DNA of 58,505 bases from Bacillus sp. RO2 (lineage in GTDB: Bacteria > Bacillota > Bacilli > Bacillales > Bacillaceae_I). Of the stretch, positions 10,078 to 18,705 are shown one piece after another (the stretch's first letter is position 1; every line of letters starts with the position of its first letter). A program made the translations under genes and the position numbers. The DNA is taken from positions 1-58,505 of the forward strand of contig NZ_JAAXCU010000047.1 in NCBI RefSeq assembly GCF_012911845.1, written 5' to 3'. A model generated the notes under the pieces. It did not search any database. It saw only the letters and a program-made list of their open reading frames with translations, and was not told where the DNA came from.

Positions 10078-10959
10078 CTAGCCTTTTACTTGCTCCCTCA
10101 TTGCCTCTAATTCCTCTTTGCTGAAAAGATACTTTGCATTACAGAAATGACAGTGTGTTTCTGCTTGACCGTCTTCCTCGATAATTTCTGTTATATCCTT
10201 CTCGCCCAATGAGATAATCGCTTGTTCAAAGCGTTCTTTTGAACATGTACATTTAAATTCAATCGGCATGGTTTCCAGGAACTTAACATTCCCTTCACCA
10301 AGAATGTCTGTCAGAAGTTCCTCCGGCGATAAGCCTCTTTCAATTAATTTTGAAACAGGAGTCATATTGTTGATTTTCTCTTCAATCAACGTGATCGTCT
10401 CTTCTGACGTTCCAGGTAAAAGCTGAATGATGAATCCTCCCGATGCAAGAATAGTGTTGTCAGGGTTAACAAGCACACCCACTCCGACTGCAGAAGGAAC
10501 CTGTTCGGAAGAAACAAGGTAATAAGTAAAATCCTCTCCCAGCTCTCCTGATATCAATTCGGTTTGACCAGAGAAATGTTCTCTAAGTCCGAGGTCTTTA
10601 ACAACAGAAAGCGTTCCGTTGGTTCCGACCGCACGTGCTACATCAAGCTTGCCGTGCTGATTCAAATCAAAATGCGTTTGTGGGTTTGTAACATAGCCTC
10701 GAACTTGTCCCTTTGCATTGCTGTCGACTAAAATTACCCCAATTGGACCACCGCCATCAATTTTCACGGTAAGTTTATTTTCTCCCTTTAACATCGCACC
10801 CATCATGACGGAAGCAGTCATCGCCCGTCCTAGTGCAGCAGAAGCGGTTGGCCAAGTCTGATGGCGTTGTTGAGCTTCCCCCACTGTTTCTGTTGTTCTA
10901 ATTCCATATGCACGTACCTGGCCTTCAAAAGCCAAAGCTTTTACGAGATAGTCTGACAT
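10078..10959 (-). CDS. hslO: Redox-regulated chaperone Hsp33
   Basis: A cytosolic holdase switched on by oxidation. The 293-residue protein ends in the zinc-binding redox switch: CTC (about residue 238) and CHFC (about residue 268) give the CxC and CxxC pairs, both intact. The N-terminal part shows the family motifs around [19 protein letters not shown]. It lies between coaX and yacD as in B. subtilis. AAGGAG precedes the ATG at good distance. Confidence 0.96.
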   Translation of the reverse strand: MSDYLVKALAFEGQVRAYGIRTTETVGEAQQRHQTWPTASAALGRAMTASVMMGAMLKGENKLTVKIDGGGPIGVILVDSNAKGQVRGYVTNPQTHFDLNQHGKLDVARAVGTNGTLSVVKDLGLREHFSGQTELISGELGEDFTYYLVSSEQVPSAVGVGVLVNPDNTILASGGFIIQLLPGTSEETITLIEEKINNMTPVSKLIERGLSPEELLTDILGEGNVKFLETMPIEFKCTCSKERFEQAIISLGEKDITEIIEEDGQAETHCHFCNAKYLFSKEELEAMREQVKG

Positions 10960-10981
10960 GCTAGTTAGCTCCTTTCGACTT

Positions 10982-11755
10982 TCAATCCTCTTTAGTATTT
11001 TTCATGTAAATCAAATGCAGTCCCTTCAACGTTAAGAAAGGATCTACGATATCAATGACATCTGATTCATTACCGATAAGCGCGGCAAGGCCACCAGTAG
11101 CAATCACTTTAGGTGTTACGTCACTTTGTCTCTTCATACGATTTACGATACCCTCAACTTGACCAACATAGCCAAAAAGAATACCCGCTTGCATCGCACT
11201 TACGGTGTTTTTACCAATTACTCCATCTGGTCTTGCTATTTCTATTCTAGGAAGCTTGGATGCACGTGAATAAAGCGCTTCTGTGGAAATGCTGATTCCC
11301 GGCGCGATTGCGCCGCCCATATATTGCTTGTCCTCGTTTATGTAGCAATACGTGGTTGCAGTCCCAAAGTCCACAATGATTAATGGGCTTCCATAAAGAT
11401 GGATCCCTGCGACCGCATTGACGATTCTGTCTGCACCAACTTCTCTAGGATTTTCATACTTTATGTTTAAGCCTGTTTTGATTCCTGGTCCTACAATCAA
11501 TGGTTTCAGATGAAAATATTTTTGACACATTCTTTCAAGGGAGAACATGATTGGCGGCACAACGGAAGAAATGATGATTCCTTCAAAGTCTTTAAAACTT
11601 AAGCCCACATGTTCAAGGAGAGATTTAAAGATCATCCCAAATTCGTCTTCTGTTTTATTACGGCTTGTTTCGACACGCCAATGATGTTTTAATTCTTCTC
11701 CGTCATATACACCTATTACGGTATTGGTATTACCGACATCTAACACAAATAACAT
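10982..11755 (-). CDS. coaX: Type III pantothenate kinase
   Basis: It performs the first step of coenzyme A synthesis, phosphorylating pantothenate. The 257-residue protein belongs to the ASKHA fold: [15 protein letters not shown] at the N-terminus is the phosphate-1 motif, [11 protein letters not shown] the pantothenate/dimer region, and [10 protein letters not shown] the phosphate-2 motif. It is the first gene of coaX-hslO-yacD. A repeat-filled spacer of about 500 bp separates it from ftsH, further than I recall in B. subtilis. Confidence 0.96.
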   Translation of the reverse strand: MLFVLDVGNTNTVIGVYDGEELKHHWRVETSRNKTEDEFGMIFKSLLEHVGLSFKDFEGIIISSVVPPIMFSLERMCQKYFHLKPLIVGPGIKTGLNIKYENPREVGADRIVNAVAGIHLYGSPLIIVDFGTATTYCYINEDKQYMGGAIAPGISISTEALYSRASKLPRIEIARPDGVIGKNTVSAMQAGILFGYVGQVEGIVNRMKRQSDVTPKVIATGGLAALIGNESDVIDIVDPFLTLKGLHLIYMKNTKED

Positions 11756-11887
11756 TTATATCCCCACCATGCTTTAAAATTAGTTTCATTATACTATATG
11801 GTAACCTAACTGACCCAATAGAAATGATTATTCCTTGGGAAATCATGATTCGACAGAATTCTACTGTTCGCGTTAACTCCCTGTCCC

Positions 11888-12202
11888 CTTCCGTTCCGGG
11901 GTTCGCTTTCTTAGGGGCGACCTTGAGCCTCTTCACATCGTTTGACCTCTTTAACGCCGCTGTTGATTTCCTCAAATGGCTTCGCTTTCCTAGGGGCGCT
12001 GCTGGAGCCTCCTCGGCTACGCCTGTGGGGTCTCCACCGAGCGCTATCTCCCTCAGGAGTCTTCGCCTTTTGCTCCAATCAACAGCTATAAATTCTTTCA
12101 CCACATAAATTTTCAGTTTTTCTGCGTTCTCCTTCGTGATTGCTCTCAACATTGCCGCTACTTCCCCGCAGGGAGTCTCACCTCTGCACTTCAGTCAACA
12201 GG
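11888..12202 (-). repeat. Type-1 element, split by a type-2 element (locus R1)
   Basis: The ftsH-coaX spacer (11756-12273) holds no gene. Its two outer parts, 11888-11940 and about 12141-12202, resemble the left and right halves of the outer element at 49951-50305: left TTCGCTTTC then CTTGAGCCTC; right TCTCAA, then CCCCGC, GGAGTCTCA and CTGCACT. Between them sits the inner element at 11959-12086. The outer copy is the most eroded in the window. Confidence 0.65.
11959..12086 (-). repeat. Type-2 inverted-repeat element, core copy (R1 inner)
   Basis: A 128-bp element bounded by the perfect 10-bp inverted repeat GCTGTTGATT / AATCAACAGC. Inside are the family blocks GGCTTCGCTTTCCTAGGGGCG, GGAGCCTCCTCG, GGGGTCTCCACC and CTCAGGAGTCTTCGCC. 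Orientation is called minus relative to the copy at 52194-52321. It encodes no transposase and no plausible protein; open frames across it are incidental. Confidence 0.85.
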
Positions 12203-12234
12203 GGGGGAATTCTATTTGACACTTTTGGATTACA

Positions 12235-12271
12235 TAAAAAAGGTGCCTGATTTTACTCCAGGCACCTTTTT
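12235..12271 (-). terminator. Rho-independent terminator of ftsH
   Basis: AAAAGGTGCCTG pairs with CAGGCACCTTTT across about 10 nt, followed on minus by a T run, 2 bp after the ftsH stop codon. Confidence 0.93.
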
Positions 12272-12273
12272 GT

Positions 12274-14208
12274 TTATTCAGGTTTGTTTTGATCAGTGGA
12301 TTCAGTTTTGTTTTCATCTTTTTTAGAGTTGATATTCACTTTCACATCTTCGCCACCATCAGTCTTTGTAGGAAGTTCTGGAAGCTTCCCTTTATCATAT
12401 AGGTGTCTGATTTGATCTGCATCAAGTGTTTCAACTTCTAAAAGAGTTTGTGCTACAAGCTCCAGCTTATCTCGGTTCTCGGTAAGAATTTGCTTCGCTC
12501 TTTCATAACACTCTTTGATGAAACGTTGAATCTCCATATCAATTTGGTGTGCAATGGCATCACTGTAGTTTTGCTCATTTTGGATATCACGGCCAAGGAA
12601 GACTTGCCCTCCTGAAGCCTGACCAAATTGTAATGGACCAAGCTTTTCGCTCATTCCGTATTCGGTTACCATTTTACGCGCTATACCTGTTGCACGTTGG
12701 AAGTCATTATGGGCACCAGTACTTGCTTCACCAAATGTGATTTCCTCTGCAACACGACCACCCAATAGACCTGTGATCTTATCTAATAGCTCTGGTTTAG
12801 TCATAAAGTAACGATCTTCTTTTGGAAGCATGACCGCATATCCTCCAGCCTGCCCGCGAGGTACAATTGTCACTTTATGTACCGTATCAGCTTCATCCAA
12901 TACGACACCGATAATAGTATGGCCCGCTTCATGGTATGCAACGATATTACGCTCTTTTTGAGAGATAACTCTGCTCTTTTTAGCAGGTCCAGCAATTACT
13001 CTATCAATCGCCTCATCAATATCCAACATATCGATATGCTTCTTGTCTTGTCTTGCAGCAACAAGTGCCGCTTCATTCAACAAGTTCTCAAGGTCCGCCC
13101 CAGAGAAACCAGGGGTACGCATCGCAATTGTCTTCATATTGATACTATCATCGATAGGTTTATTTCTTGCATGGACTTTCAGTACTGCTTCACGGCCTTT
13201 CAAGTCAGGACGATCTACCGTGATTTGACGGTCAAAGCGACCAGGTCTCAATAAAGCCGGGTCAAGAATGTCCGGTCTGTTCGTTGCGGCAACGATAATG
13301 ATCCCTTCATTCGCTCCGAAACCATCCATTTCAACAAGCAATTGGTTTAAAGTCTGTTCACGCTCATCATGACCTCCACCTAGGCCTGCGCCACGTTGGC
13401 GACCTACTGCATCGATTTCATCGATGAAAATGATACATGGAGCGTTCTTTTTCGCATTTTCAAAAAGGTCACGCACACGGGATGCACCGACCCCGACGAA
13501 CATTTCCACAAAGTCAGATCCACTGATAGAGAAGAATGGTACTCCAGCTTCTCCTGCAACCGCTCTTGCTAGTAACGTTTTACCTGTACCAGGAGGTCCA
13601 ACAAGCAGAACCCCTTTAGGGATACGTGCACCAAGCTCGGAGAATTTACGTGGATCCTTCAAGAATTCCACAACCTCGACAAGCTCTTGCTTTTCCTCAT
13701 CTGCACCGGCAACGTCTTTAAATTTAACCTTTTTCTTCTCTTCGCTATATAGCTTTGCCTTACTTTTACCAAAGTTCATGACACGACTTCCGCCGCCCTG
13801 CGCTTGATTAAGTAAGAAGAAGAATAAGATAAAAATAATGACAAAAGGAATGATGGAAGTAAAGAAGGTTACCCATCCGCTCGTTTCTTCCGCCGGATCA
13901 ACTGTCATTGGAATTTTTTGCTCTTGGGCAATGGATTCTACACGTTCCAAAGCACTTGCACTATTTGGAAATACGGATACAAAAGTCTCTCCTTCTTTAG
14001 CGCCTTCCAACTTACCACGCGCTTCATACACCGAACGCGTTGGCTGAATGGTGAATACTTCCACCTTATTTTCTTCAAGATTTTGGATGAATGTATTATA
14101 GGTGATCGGTTTTTCGCTCGTGTTAGGGCTATTGAAAAAGCTCACAACACCAATGACCACTAAAAATATTAATAAATAAAAGATGGTATTACGAAATATT
14201 CTGTTCAT
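12274..14208 (-). CDS. ftsH: ATP-dependent zinc metalloprotease FtsH
   Basis: A membrane-anchored AAA+ protease that degrades membrane and regulatory proteins and is needed for normal sporulation and stress tolerance in B. subtilis. The 644-residue protein has two transmembrane helices (about residues 6-24 and 112-130), an AAA module with GPPGTGKT and [10 protein letters not shown]-type Walker motifs, the second region of homology ending [10 protein letters not shown], and the zinc site HEAGH near residue 425. The acidic and lysine-rich tail is typical. Downstream is its own terminator. Confidence 0.98.
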   Translation of the reverse strand: MNRIFRNTIFYLLIFLVVIGVVSFFNSPNTSEKPITYNTFIQNLEENKVEVFTIQPTRSVYEARGKLEGAKEGETFVSVFPNSASALERVESIAQEQKIPMTVDPAEETSGWVTFFTSIIPFVIIFILFFFLLNQAQGGGSRVMNFGKSKAKLYSEEKKKVKFKDVAGADEEKQELVEVVEFLKDPRKFSELGARIPKGVLLVGPPGTGKTLLARAVAGEAGVPFFSISGSDFVEMFVGVGASRVRDLFENAKKNAPCIIFIDEIDAVGRQRGAGLGGGHDEREQTLNQLLVEMDGFGANEGIIIVAATNRPDILDPALLRPGRFDRQITVDRPDLKGREAVLKVHARNKPIDDSINMKTIAMRTPGFSGADLENLLNEAALVAARQDKKHIDMLDIDEAIDRVIAGPAKKSRVISQKERNIVAYHEAGHTIIGVVLDEADTVHKVTIVPRGQAGGYAVMLPKEDRYFMTKPELLDKITGLLGGRVAEEITFGEASTGAHNDFQRATGIARKMVTEYGMSEKLGPLQFGQASGGQVFLGRDIQNEQNYSDAIAHQIDMEIQRFIKECYERAKQILTENRDKLELVAQTLLEVETLDADQIRHLYDKGKLPELPTKTDGGEDVKVNINSKKDENKTESTDQNKPE

Positions 14209-14243
14209 CCCTTACCTCCTCCCACGATAGCCAAACTAAACCA

Positions 14244-14273
14244 ATAGTAACATAGTAAATTAATCCAATTCAA
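14244..14273 (-). promoter_or_regulatory. Possible ftsH promoter
   Basis: On minus TTGAAT (14268-14273) and TACTAT (14244-14249) are 18 bp apart in the hpt-ftsH spacer, about 36 bp before the ftsH ATG, which has GGGAGGAGG upstream. Confidence 0.5.
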
Positions 14274-14293
14274 GGAATCTGTATTGGGATAGC

Positions 14294-14842
14294 TTATTCT
14301 TCTACGTTAGAATAAATTTCAGGTTTTAATACTCCGATATACGGAAGGTTACGATATTTTTCAGCATAATCAAGGCCATAACCTACAACAAATTCATCTG
14401 GTACGATGAACCCAACATAGTCAGCTGTGATATCAGCTTTTCTTCCACTTGGTTTGTCAAGTAGTGTAACAATCTTGATAGATTTCGCTTTGCGGTAGCG
14501 GAATAATTCCACTAGGTAGCTTAGCGTCAAACCGCTGTCGATGATGTCTTCGATGATCAGGATGTCTCTTCCTTCTACTGAAGTATCTAAGTCTTTTAGG
14601 ATCTTTACTTCACCAGAGGAAACAGTGGAATTTCCGTAGCTTGAAACGTCCATGAAATCCATTTCCAAATATGTATCCATACGTTTGATAAGGTCACCCA
14701 TGAAAGGCATTGCGCCTTTTAACACACCAATCGCCAAAGGAAAACGATCACTGTAGTCTTCTGTTAATTGTGCACCTAGTTCTCTAACCTTTACTTGAAG
14801 CTCTTCTTCACTAAAGAGTACTTTTTCGATATCTTTGTTCAT
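14294..14842 (-). CDS. hpt: Hypoxanthine-guanine phosphoribosyltransferase
   Basis: Purine salvage: it joins hypoxanthine or guanine to [20 protein letters not shown] is the PRPP-binding loop, and [15 protein letters not shown] with LLDKPSGRK are family blocks. The open frame extends 13 codons upstream, but the ATG at 14842 is chosen because GGGAGG lies 9 nt before it and the 182-residue product then matches HprT. It overlaps the tilS stop as ATGA, so tilS and hpt are translationally coupled, the usual pairing in Firmicutes. In B. subtilis HprT also takes part in control of ftsH with TilS; that is not visible here. Confidence 0.96.
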   Translation of the reverse strand: MNKDIEKVLFSEEELQVKVRELGAQLTEDYSDRFPLAIGVLKGAMPFMGDLIKRMDTYLEMDFMDVSSYGNSTVSSGEVKILKDLDTSVEGRDILIIEDIIDSGLTLSYLVELFRYRKAKSIKIVTLLDKPSGRKADITADYVGFIVPDEFVVGYGLDYAEKYRNLPYIGVLKPEIYSNVEE

Positions 14843-16260
14843 TTCTTTGTTGCCTCCCAAACTTTTTGACTCGTTTTGCAAGTTAATACTAAAACAGGAC
14901 CCATCGTTTCCTCTGTTGCTTCGAAAGCGGAACGTTTAAGCATGGGTATCCACAAAATCTCATGGTTGGCATCGACGATTAAAGGCCATAGTTCTCGTTG
15001 TTGAAGAGGTACTTTACCTTCAATGAAGATGCTTTTGATTTTTTTGGAACCGTTTGTCCCCTTCAGTTTCATTCGATCGCCGTCTAAACGGGTTCTCACA
15101 TATAGCGGAAGAGCGACCTTCGATAAATCAATCACAGCTTGATTTTCTTTGACATCTTGAGGTTGTTCTTGTGTCTGAATCTCACTGGTGATCATAAAAT
15201 CGGTAGGTAACGCCACATTACCAGGGACTTCAAGCATATGCTTGTAGGCTTTATCACGTTTATCCTCATCAAATGTCAATGTGCATTCATTATAGGATTT
15301 GATAACCTGTAAGCCATTTGGGAAATGCAGCCTTCCAGAAGGGTGTTCACTTTCCAATAAGGATAATAAATTATCAATATGTATAGAGGAAAGAGATGGA
15401 GGAATTTCATTATTATAGAGATAGTTTAATATTAGTTGAATCCCACGCCTTTGTAAAGGTTTAGCCATTAAAAGCAATGGTTTGGTATCCAATATCACTC
15501 TATTGATTGCTTTACTCTTAATAACGGCAATCCATTCCTTTTCCATTAACGCCTCTATGTATTGTTCACTCTCCTGTATTTGCTCGCTGAAAGCTTGAAA
15601 CCTTTCATGAAGTCCAGGAAATTCCTCCTTCAATATTGGTAGAATGTGATGCCGCAGCCTGTTTCTTCTGTAGGTGTCCTTGTCATTGCTGGGGTCATGC
15701 CTGAATGGAACGTCATAGACAGTGAGATATTCCATGATTTCAGACTTTGTTACAGTCAAGAACGGACGAATAATCACTCCATCTCCAAAGGCCCGTTTAG
15801 GAAGTATCCCTGCGTAACCTGTCATAGAAGATCCCCTTCCAAGTCTCATTAGGATGGTTTCCACCTGATCGTCAGCGTGGTGACCGAGCGCAAGGAAGTC
15901 AGCATGATATTTCTTCATCACTTTTTCATAAAAAGCATAGCGGCATTCTCTTGCAGCAACTTGCACGGTGAGTTTCTTCTCTTTTTGATAGGCAGACACA
16001 TTGATTTGTTCTGCTTCAAAAAGAAGACTCCTTTTTTCACAATGTTGCTTTACGAACTTCATATCCTCTTCGGATTCCGCCCCTCGGAACATATGATCGA
16101 CGTGGGCTACTACTAGCTTCAGGCGCTTAGCTTCTTTAATGGAATCTAAATAATGAAGCAAACCCATGGAATCTGCTCCGCCACTGACACCAACCACCAC
16201 AGTCGAGTTGGCTGGCAGCAAGTCATATTTATCTATGAATGTCGAGACAGTCTCCCACAT
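14839..16260 (-). CDS. tilS: tRNA(Ile)-lysidine synthase
   Basis: It changes C34 of the CAU-anticodon isoleucine tRNA to lysidine so that AUA is read as isoleucine; it is essential. The 473-residue protein has the PP-loop SGGADS (about residues 26-31) and, after the ATPase domain, the TilS substrate-binding and C-terminal domains ([12 protein letters not shown] region). Length is typical of Bacillus. It heads the tilS-hpt pair; 142 bp without clear features separate it from yabT. Confidence 0.96.
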   Translation of the reverse strand: MWETVSTFIDKYDLLPANSTVVVGVSGGADSMGLLHYLDSIKEAKRLKLVVAHVDHMFRGAESEEDMKFVKQHCEKRSLLFEAEQINVSAYQKEKKLTVQVAARECRYAFYEKVMKKYHADFLALGHHADDQVETILMRLGRGSSMTGYAGILPKRAFGDGVIIRPFLTVTKSEIMEYLTVYDVPFRHDPSNDKDTYRRNRLRHHILPILKEEFPGLHERFQAFSEQIQESEQYIEALMEKEWIAVIKSKAINRVILDTKPLLLMAKPLQRRGIQLILNYLYNNEIPPSLSSIHIDNLLSLLESEHPSGRLHFPNGLQVIKSYNECTLTFDEDKRDKAYKHMLEVPGNVALPTDFMITSEIQTQEQPQDVKENQAVIDLSKVALPLYVRTRLDGDRMKLKGTNGSKKIKSIFIEGKVPLQQRELWPLIVDANHEILWIPMLKRSAFEATEETMGPVLVLTCKTSQKVWEATKK

Positions 16261-16402
16261 AGTGTGTACCCATTCCTTTAATCTACGCGTATAATTTCTA
16301 TTTTATCCTACCATTTGACTTCTTCTCCTGCAAAAATAGATGCTTATCCAAAAACATCCATACTGCTTTATACCCCCGTACACATCCTCAAAACGCTTAT
16401 AC

Positions 16403-17446
16403 CTACATTATCTGACCATATAAATAGAAGAAATAAGCAAATAGAATGACCGATAAAAGCACGGCAGTTTCCATCCACCCTTTGCTTGTGGCTTTCTGTG
16501 GCACAGGCTGACTTTGTGTACTAGCACCTTTTCTAGCTGCTCGACTTGTACTTGAGGCAGTTCCTTGTTTGGCTTTGTTGTTTACTGTTCGCTGTGCCGT
16601 CCCTTTTGGTGAAGTGCTTGGGTTACGTTGGCTCATGACAGAAAGCATACCGCTTTTCATTTCATCTGCAGAGTAATATTCACCGGCTAATGCTCGCATT
16701 AGGACAATTTTATACCTTTTTAGCCAAGCATTTTTATCAATCTGCTCTTCTAGTTGCTTGATTCCGCCCTCTCCGTTTTTTTGGAATTGTTTTGGGTAAC
16801 AGATGTGAATCATGATCATTGCTACGGCAAATAGATCATAAGTAGCTTCTGCCTTCCTAGAACCCAGTCCCCAATAACCCCGATCAAAAAACTCTGTGAA
16901 TTCTTTAATGGCCCGGCCATGCTGGGTCGTGCCGCCAACATCCACAAGCCGTACTTTGGGAGGGGTTGCCGTTACAATGAGATTATCGGGCTTCAGATCT
17001 CCAAACACCCAACCTTCACGATGAAGCGTTTCAAGATCTGTCAGCAATTGCAAAGTTAGAATGCCAGCCCACTCCATTCCCCTTTTCTGAACAAAAGATA
17101 AAAGAGGTTCCCCTTCAAGAAATTCCATCACATAAAAGGAAAAAGTCTGTTTTCCTCCAAGGTTTGGCCTCTCCCAATCATCTACATCTAACAAAGAAGG
17201 CCCCAGGGAGAACCCTTGGACCTTCGAAAAATGACGCAGGACATTAACCTCAGAAGTAATGGACATGCTGTTTTCACTTATTTTTAATGCAGCTAATCCC
17301 TTTGAACTCCTAGTTAGATATACATACCCCGTCGCACCGTACCCGAGTGTTCTGACAATAGTGTATCTCTCTTTATGCCATTTTCCGATAATGGTCGTCC
17401 CTTGAGGCAGATTACCTACCGGATTCTTCATAGTATTGTTCATCAT
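16403..17446 (-). CDS. yabT: Membrane-anchored Ser/Thr protein kinase YabT
   Basis: A Hanks-type kinase (347 residues). LGYGATGYVYL is the glycine-rich loop (about residues 34-44), ALKIS holds the ATP-binding lysine, and FGDLKPDNL is the catalytic loop with Asp, Lys and Asn intact although His-Arg is replaced by Phe-Gly. The metal-binding DFG is DVG here. A Ser/Thr/Lys-rich linker precedes one C-terminal transmembrane helix (about residues 324-343); there are no PASTA domains. In B. subtilis YabT is made in sporulation, is activated by DNA and phosphorylates RecA and AbrB. It overlaps the end of yabS by 35 bp, so the two form an operon. Confidence 0.9.
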   Translation of the reverse strand: MMNNTMKNPVGNLPQGTTIIGKWHKERYTIVRTLGYGATGYVYLTRSSKGLAALKISENSMSITSEVNVLRHFSKVQGFSLGPSLLDVDDWERPNLGGKQTFSFYVMEFLEGEPLLSFVQKRGMEWAGILTLQLLTDLETLHREGWVFGDLKPDNLIVTATPPKVRLVDVGGTTQHGRAIKEFTEFFDRGYWGLGSRKAEATYDLFAVAMIMIHICYPKQFQKNGEGGIKQLEEQIDKNAWLKRYKIVLMRALAGEYYSADEMKSGMLSVMSQRNPSTSPKGTAQRTVNNKAKQGTASSTSRAARKGASTQSQPVPQKATSKGWMETAVLLSVILFAYFFYLYGQIM

Positions 17447-18149
17447 CGGAAATCAAGCTCCTCAGGTTACGTGTTTCTTTAAAATAAGGAATGGCTTCTT
17501 GAATGGCAGGACCTGTTGGCGTGATCCCGCCTGTCGATAGCTTTGGAAAAATACTGGACAGCGATTCCAACTTCGGTGTCCAATCTAAGATCTTCTCCAC
17601 TTCTTGGCGTTTTCCCGGGAAAACAAAGGCTGAAAACTGGTTATCACCAATTCTTGCATTCAAGCTTAGTGCCAAATCCAATAGTGCTTCCTTGACGGTT
17701 GGAAGCTTGGACTTCATGCTAGCACTAGTATCAACAAGAATCAGCACCTGCAGGGAAACCGTTTCACCCAGTTCATCCACTACTTCCATCACTTCCCCGC
17801 GTTTCTCAGGCGGAAGGTCCTCCATGGAAGTTTCTGAACCCAATATTTGTTGAAGCTCCTTATTAATAACCCCCTGTAATGTTTGGGTCATCGCTTTTCT
17901 GGTCACCATCTGGACTGTCTGAGATAAGTTCTTGGCATACACAATTTGACTGACGCCGCCACCAGACATTGCGATCCCCTCTATCTCTTGCATTCCTCTT
18001 TCATCTATCGTATCCTCATCCATCACCCCAATAACATTTACTGTAATACCCTGTTCTTTCGCTAGGGCTGCCATGGCAACTGGGTCATCTCCTGAATTTG
18101 AGCATCCGTCTGTAATTAATAGAATTTGTTTTAACGTTCCTTTATACAC
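17412..18149 (-). CDS. yabS: von Willebrand factor A domain protein YabS
   Basis: A 245-residue sporulation-associated protein of unknown function. It opens with LLITDGCSNSGDDP, which resembles the second half of a vWA fold, and then contains a MIDAS-type motif DTSAS (about residues 140-144) with GGITPTGPAI downstream, as in B. subtilis YabS. The start is GTG at 18149, supported by GGAGGGG 8 nt upstream. With yabT it forms the two-gene unit that follows spoIIE in B. subtilis; here an additional gene lies between. Confidence 0.88.
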   Translation of the reverse strand: MYKGTLKQILLITDGCSNSGDDPVAMAALAKEQGITVNVIGVMDEDTIDERGMQEIEGIAMSGGGVSQIVYAKNLSQTVQMVTRKAMTQTLQGVINKELQQILGSETSMEDLPPEKRGEVMEVVDELGETVSLQVLILVDTSASMKSKLPTVKEALLDLALSLNARIGDNQFSAFVFPGKRQEVEKILDWTPKLESLSSIFPKLSTGGITPTGPAIQEAIPYFKETRNLRSLISDDEQYYEESGR

Positions 18150-18237
18150 GTTTCGTCCCCTCCTAATGCGTATAATTTACATTAGCCATCATGGACGAGA
18201 CGGGCTTAATTTATACCTTTTGTACATAATTTACCTT

Positions 18238-18705
18238 CTAAGAGGTATTCACCCCAAGCACTTCCTTGTTGCTAGAAAGAGATAGTGCAAACTTGAATTC
18301 AGCCAGTAAGTTGATTGGCAGTTTTGAAAGGTGTCCTATTCGTTCCTTGACTCTCTTTGCTTTATTCGGCATTGCTGCTTGAATCTTTCCTTTTCCATTC
18401 TCGTTCGTTGCTTTCATACCCGTTAAAGCGATCATCTCTTTTTCCGTCACATTTCTTGCAATAACTGCCAGCATGTTTTGCTTTCTCCACATCATGCTTT
18501 TGGCATTATCTGACTCGTTGGCAGCTCTTCTAAACTTGATCTCCGCATTAATTGCCAGTTTCAGGACTTGTCTCCCCAGCAAATTCATCGGACTAACCGG
18601 TACCACACTAACAGTTTTGCTCTCCTGCACTTTCTCCGCAATCTCACGACGGCCACCCATTTCTTTCACAAGACCCGTTACCATTTTAGATAAAGTTTTC
18701 AACAT
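18238..18705 (-). CDS. Unknown basic protein directly downstream of spoIIE
   Basis: I do not recognise this 155-residue protein. It looks real: its ATG follows the spoIIE stop codon with no gap (TAAATG) and a strong AAGGAGG inside the last spoIIE codons sits 8 nt before it, so translation is probably coupled. The product is rich in Lys, Arg, Asn and Ala, predicted mainly helical, with no signal peptide and no transmembrane segment. I see no cysteines and no catalytic motif. A weakly hydrophobic stretch occurs around residues 36-52. Cotranscription with spoIIE suggests use early in sporulation. I do not recall a counterpart in the B. subtilis spoIIE-yabS interval. Confidence 0.75.
   Translation of the reverse strand: MLKTLSKMVTGLVKEMGGRREIAEKVQESKTVSVVPVSPMNLLGRQVLKLAINAEIKFRRAANESDNAKSMMWRKQNMLAVIARNVTEKEMIALTGMKATNENGKGKIQAAMPNKAKRVKERIGHLSKLPINLLAEFKFALSLSSNKEVLGVNTS

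Noticed and set aside
11730-12152. 140-residue open frame on minus between coaX and ftsH
   Set aside because: It is read from the R1 repeat and runs into coaX; composition and lack of ribosome binding site argue against coding.
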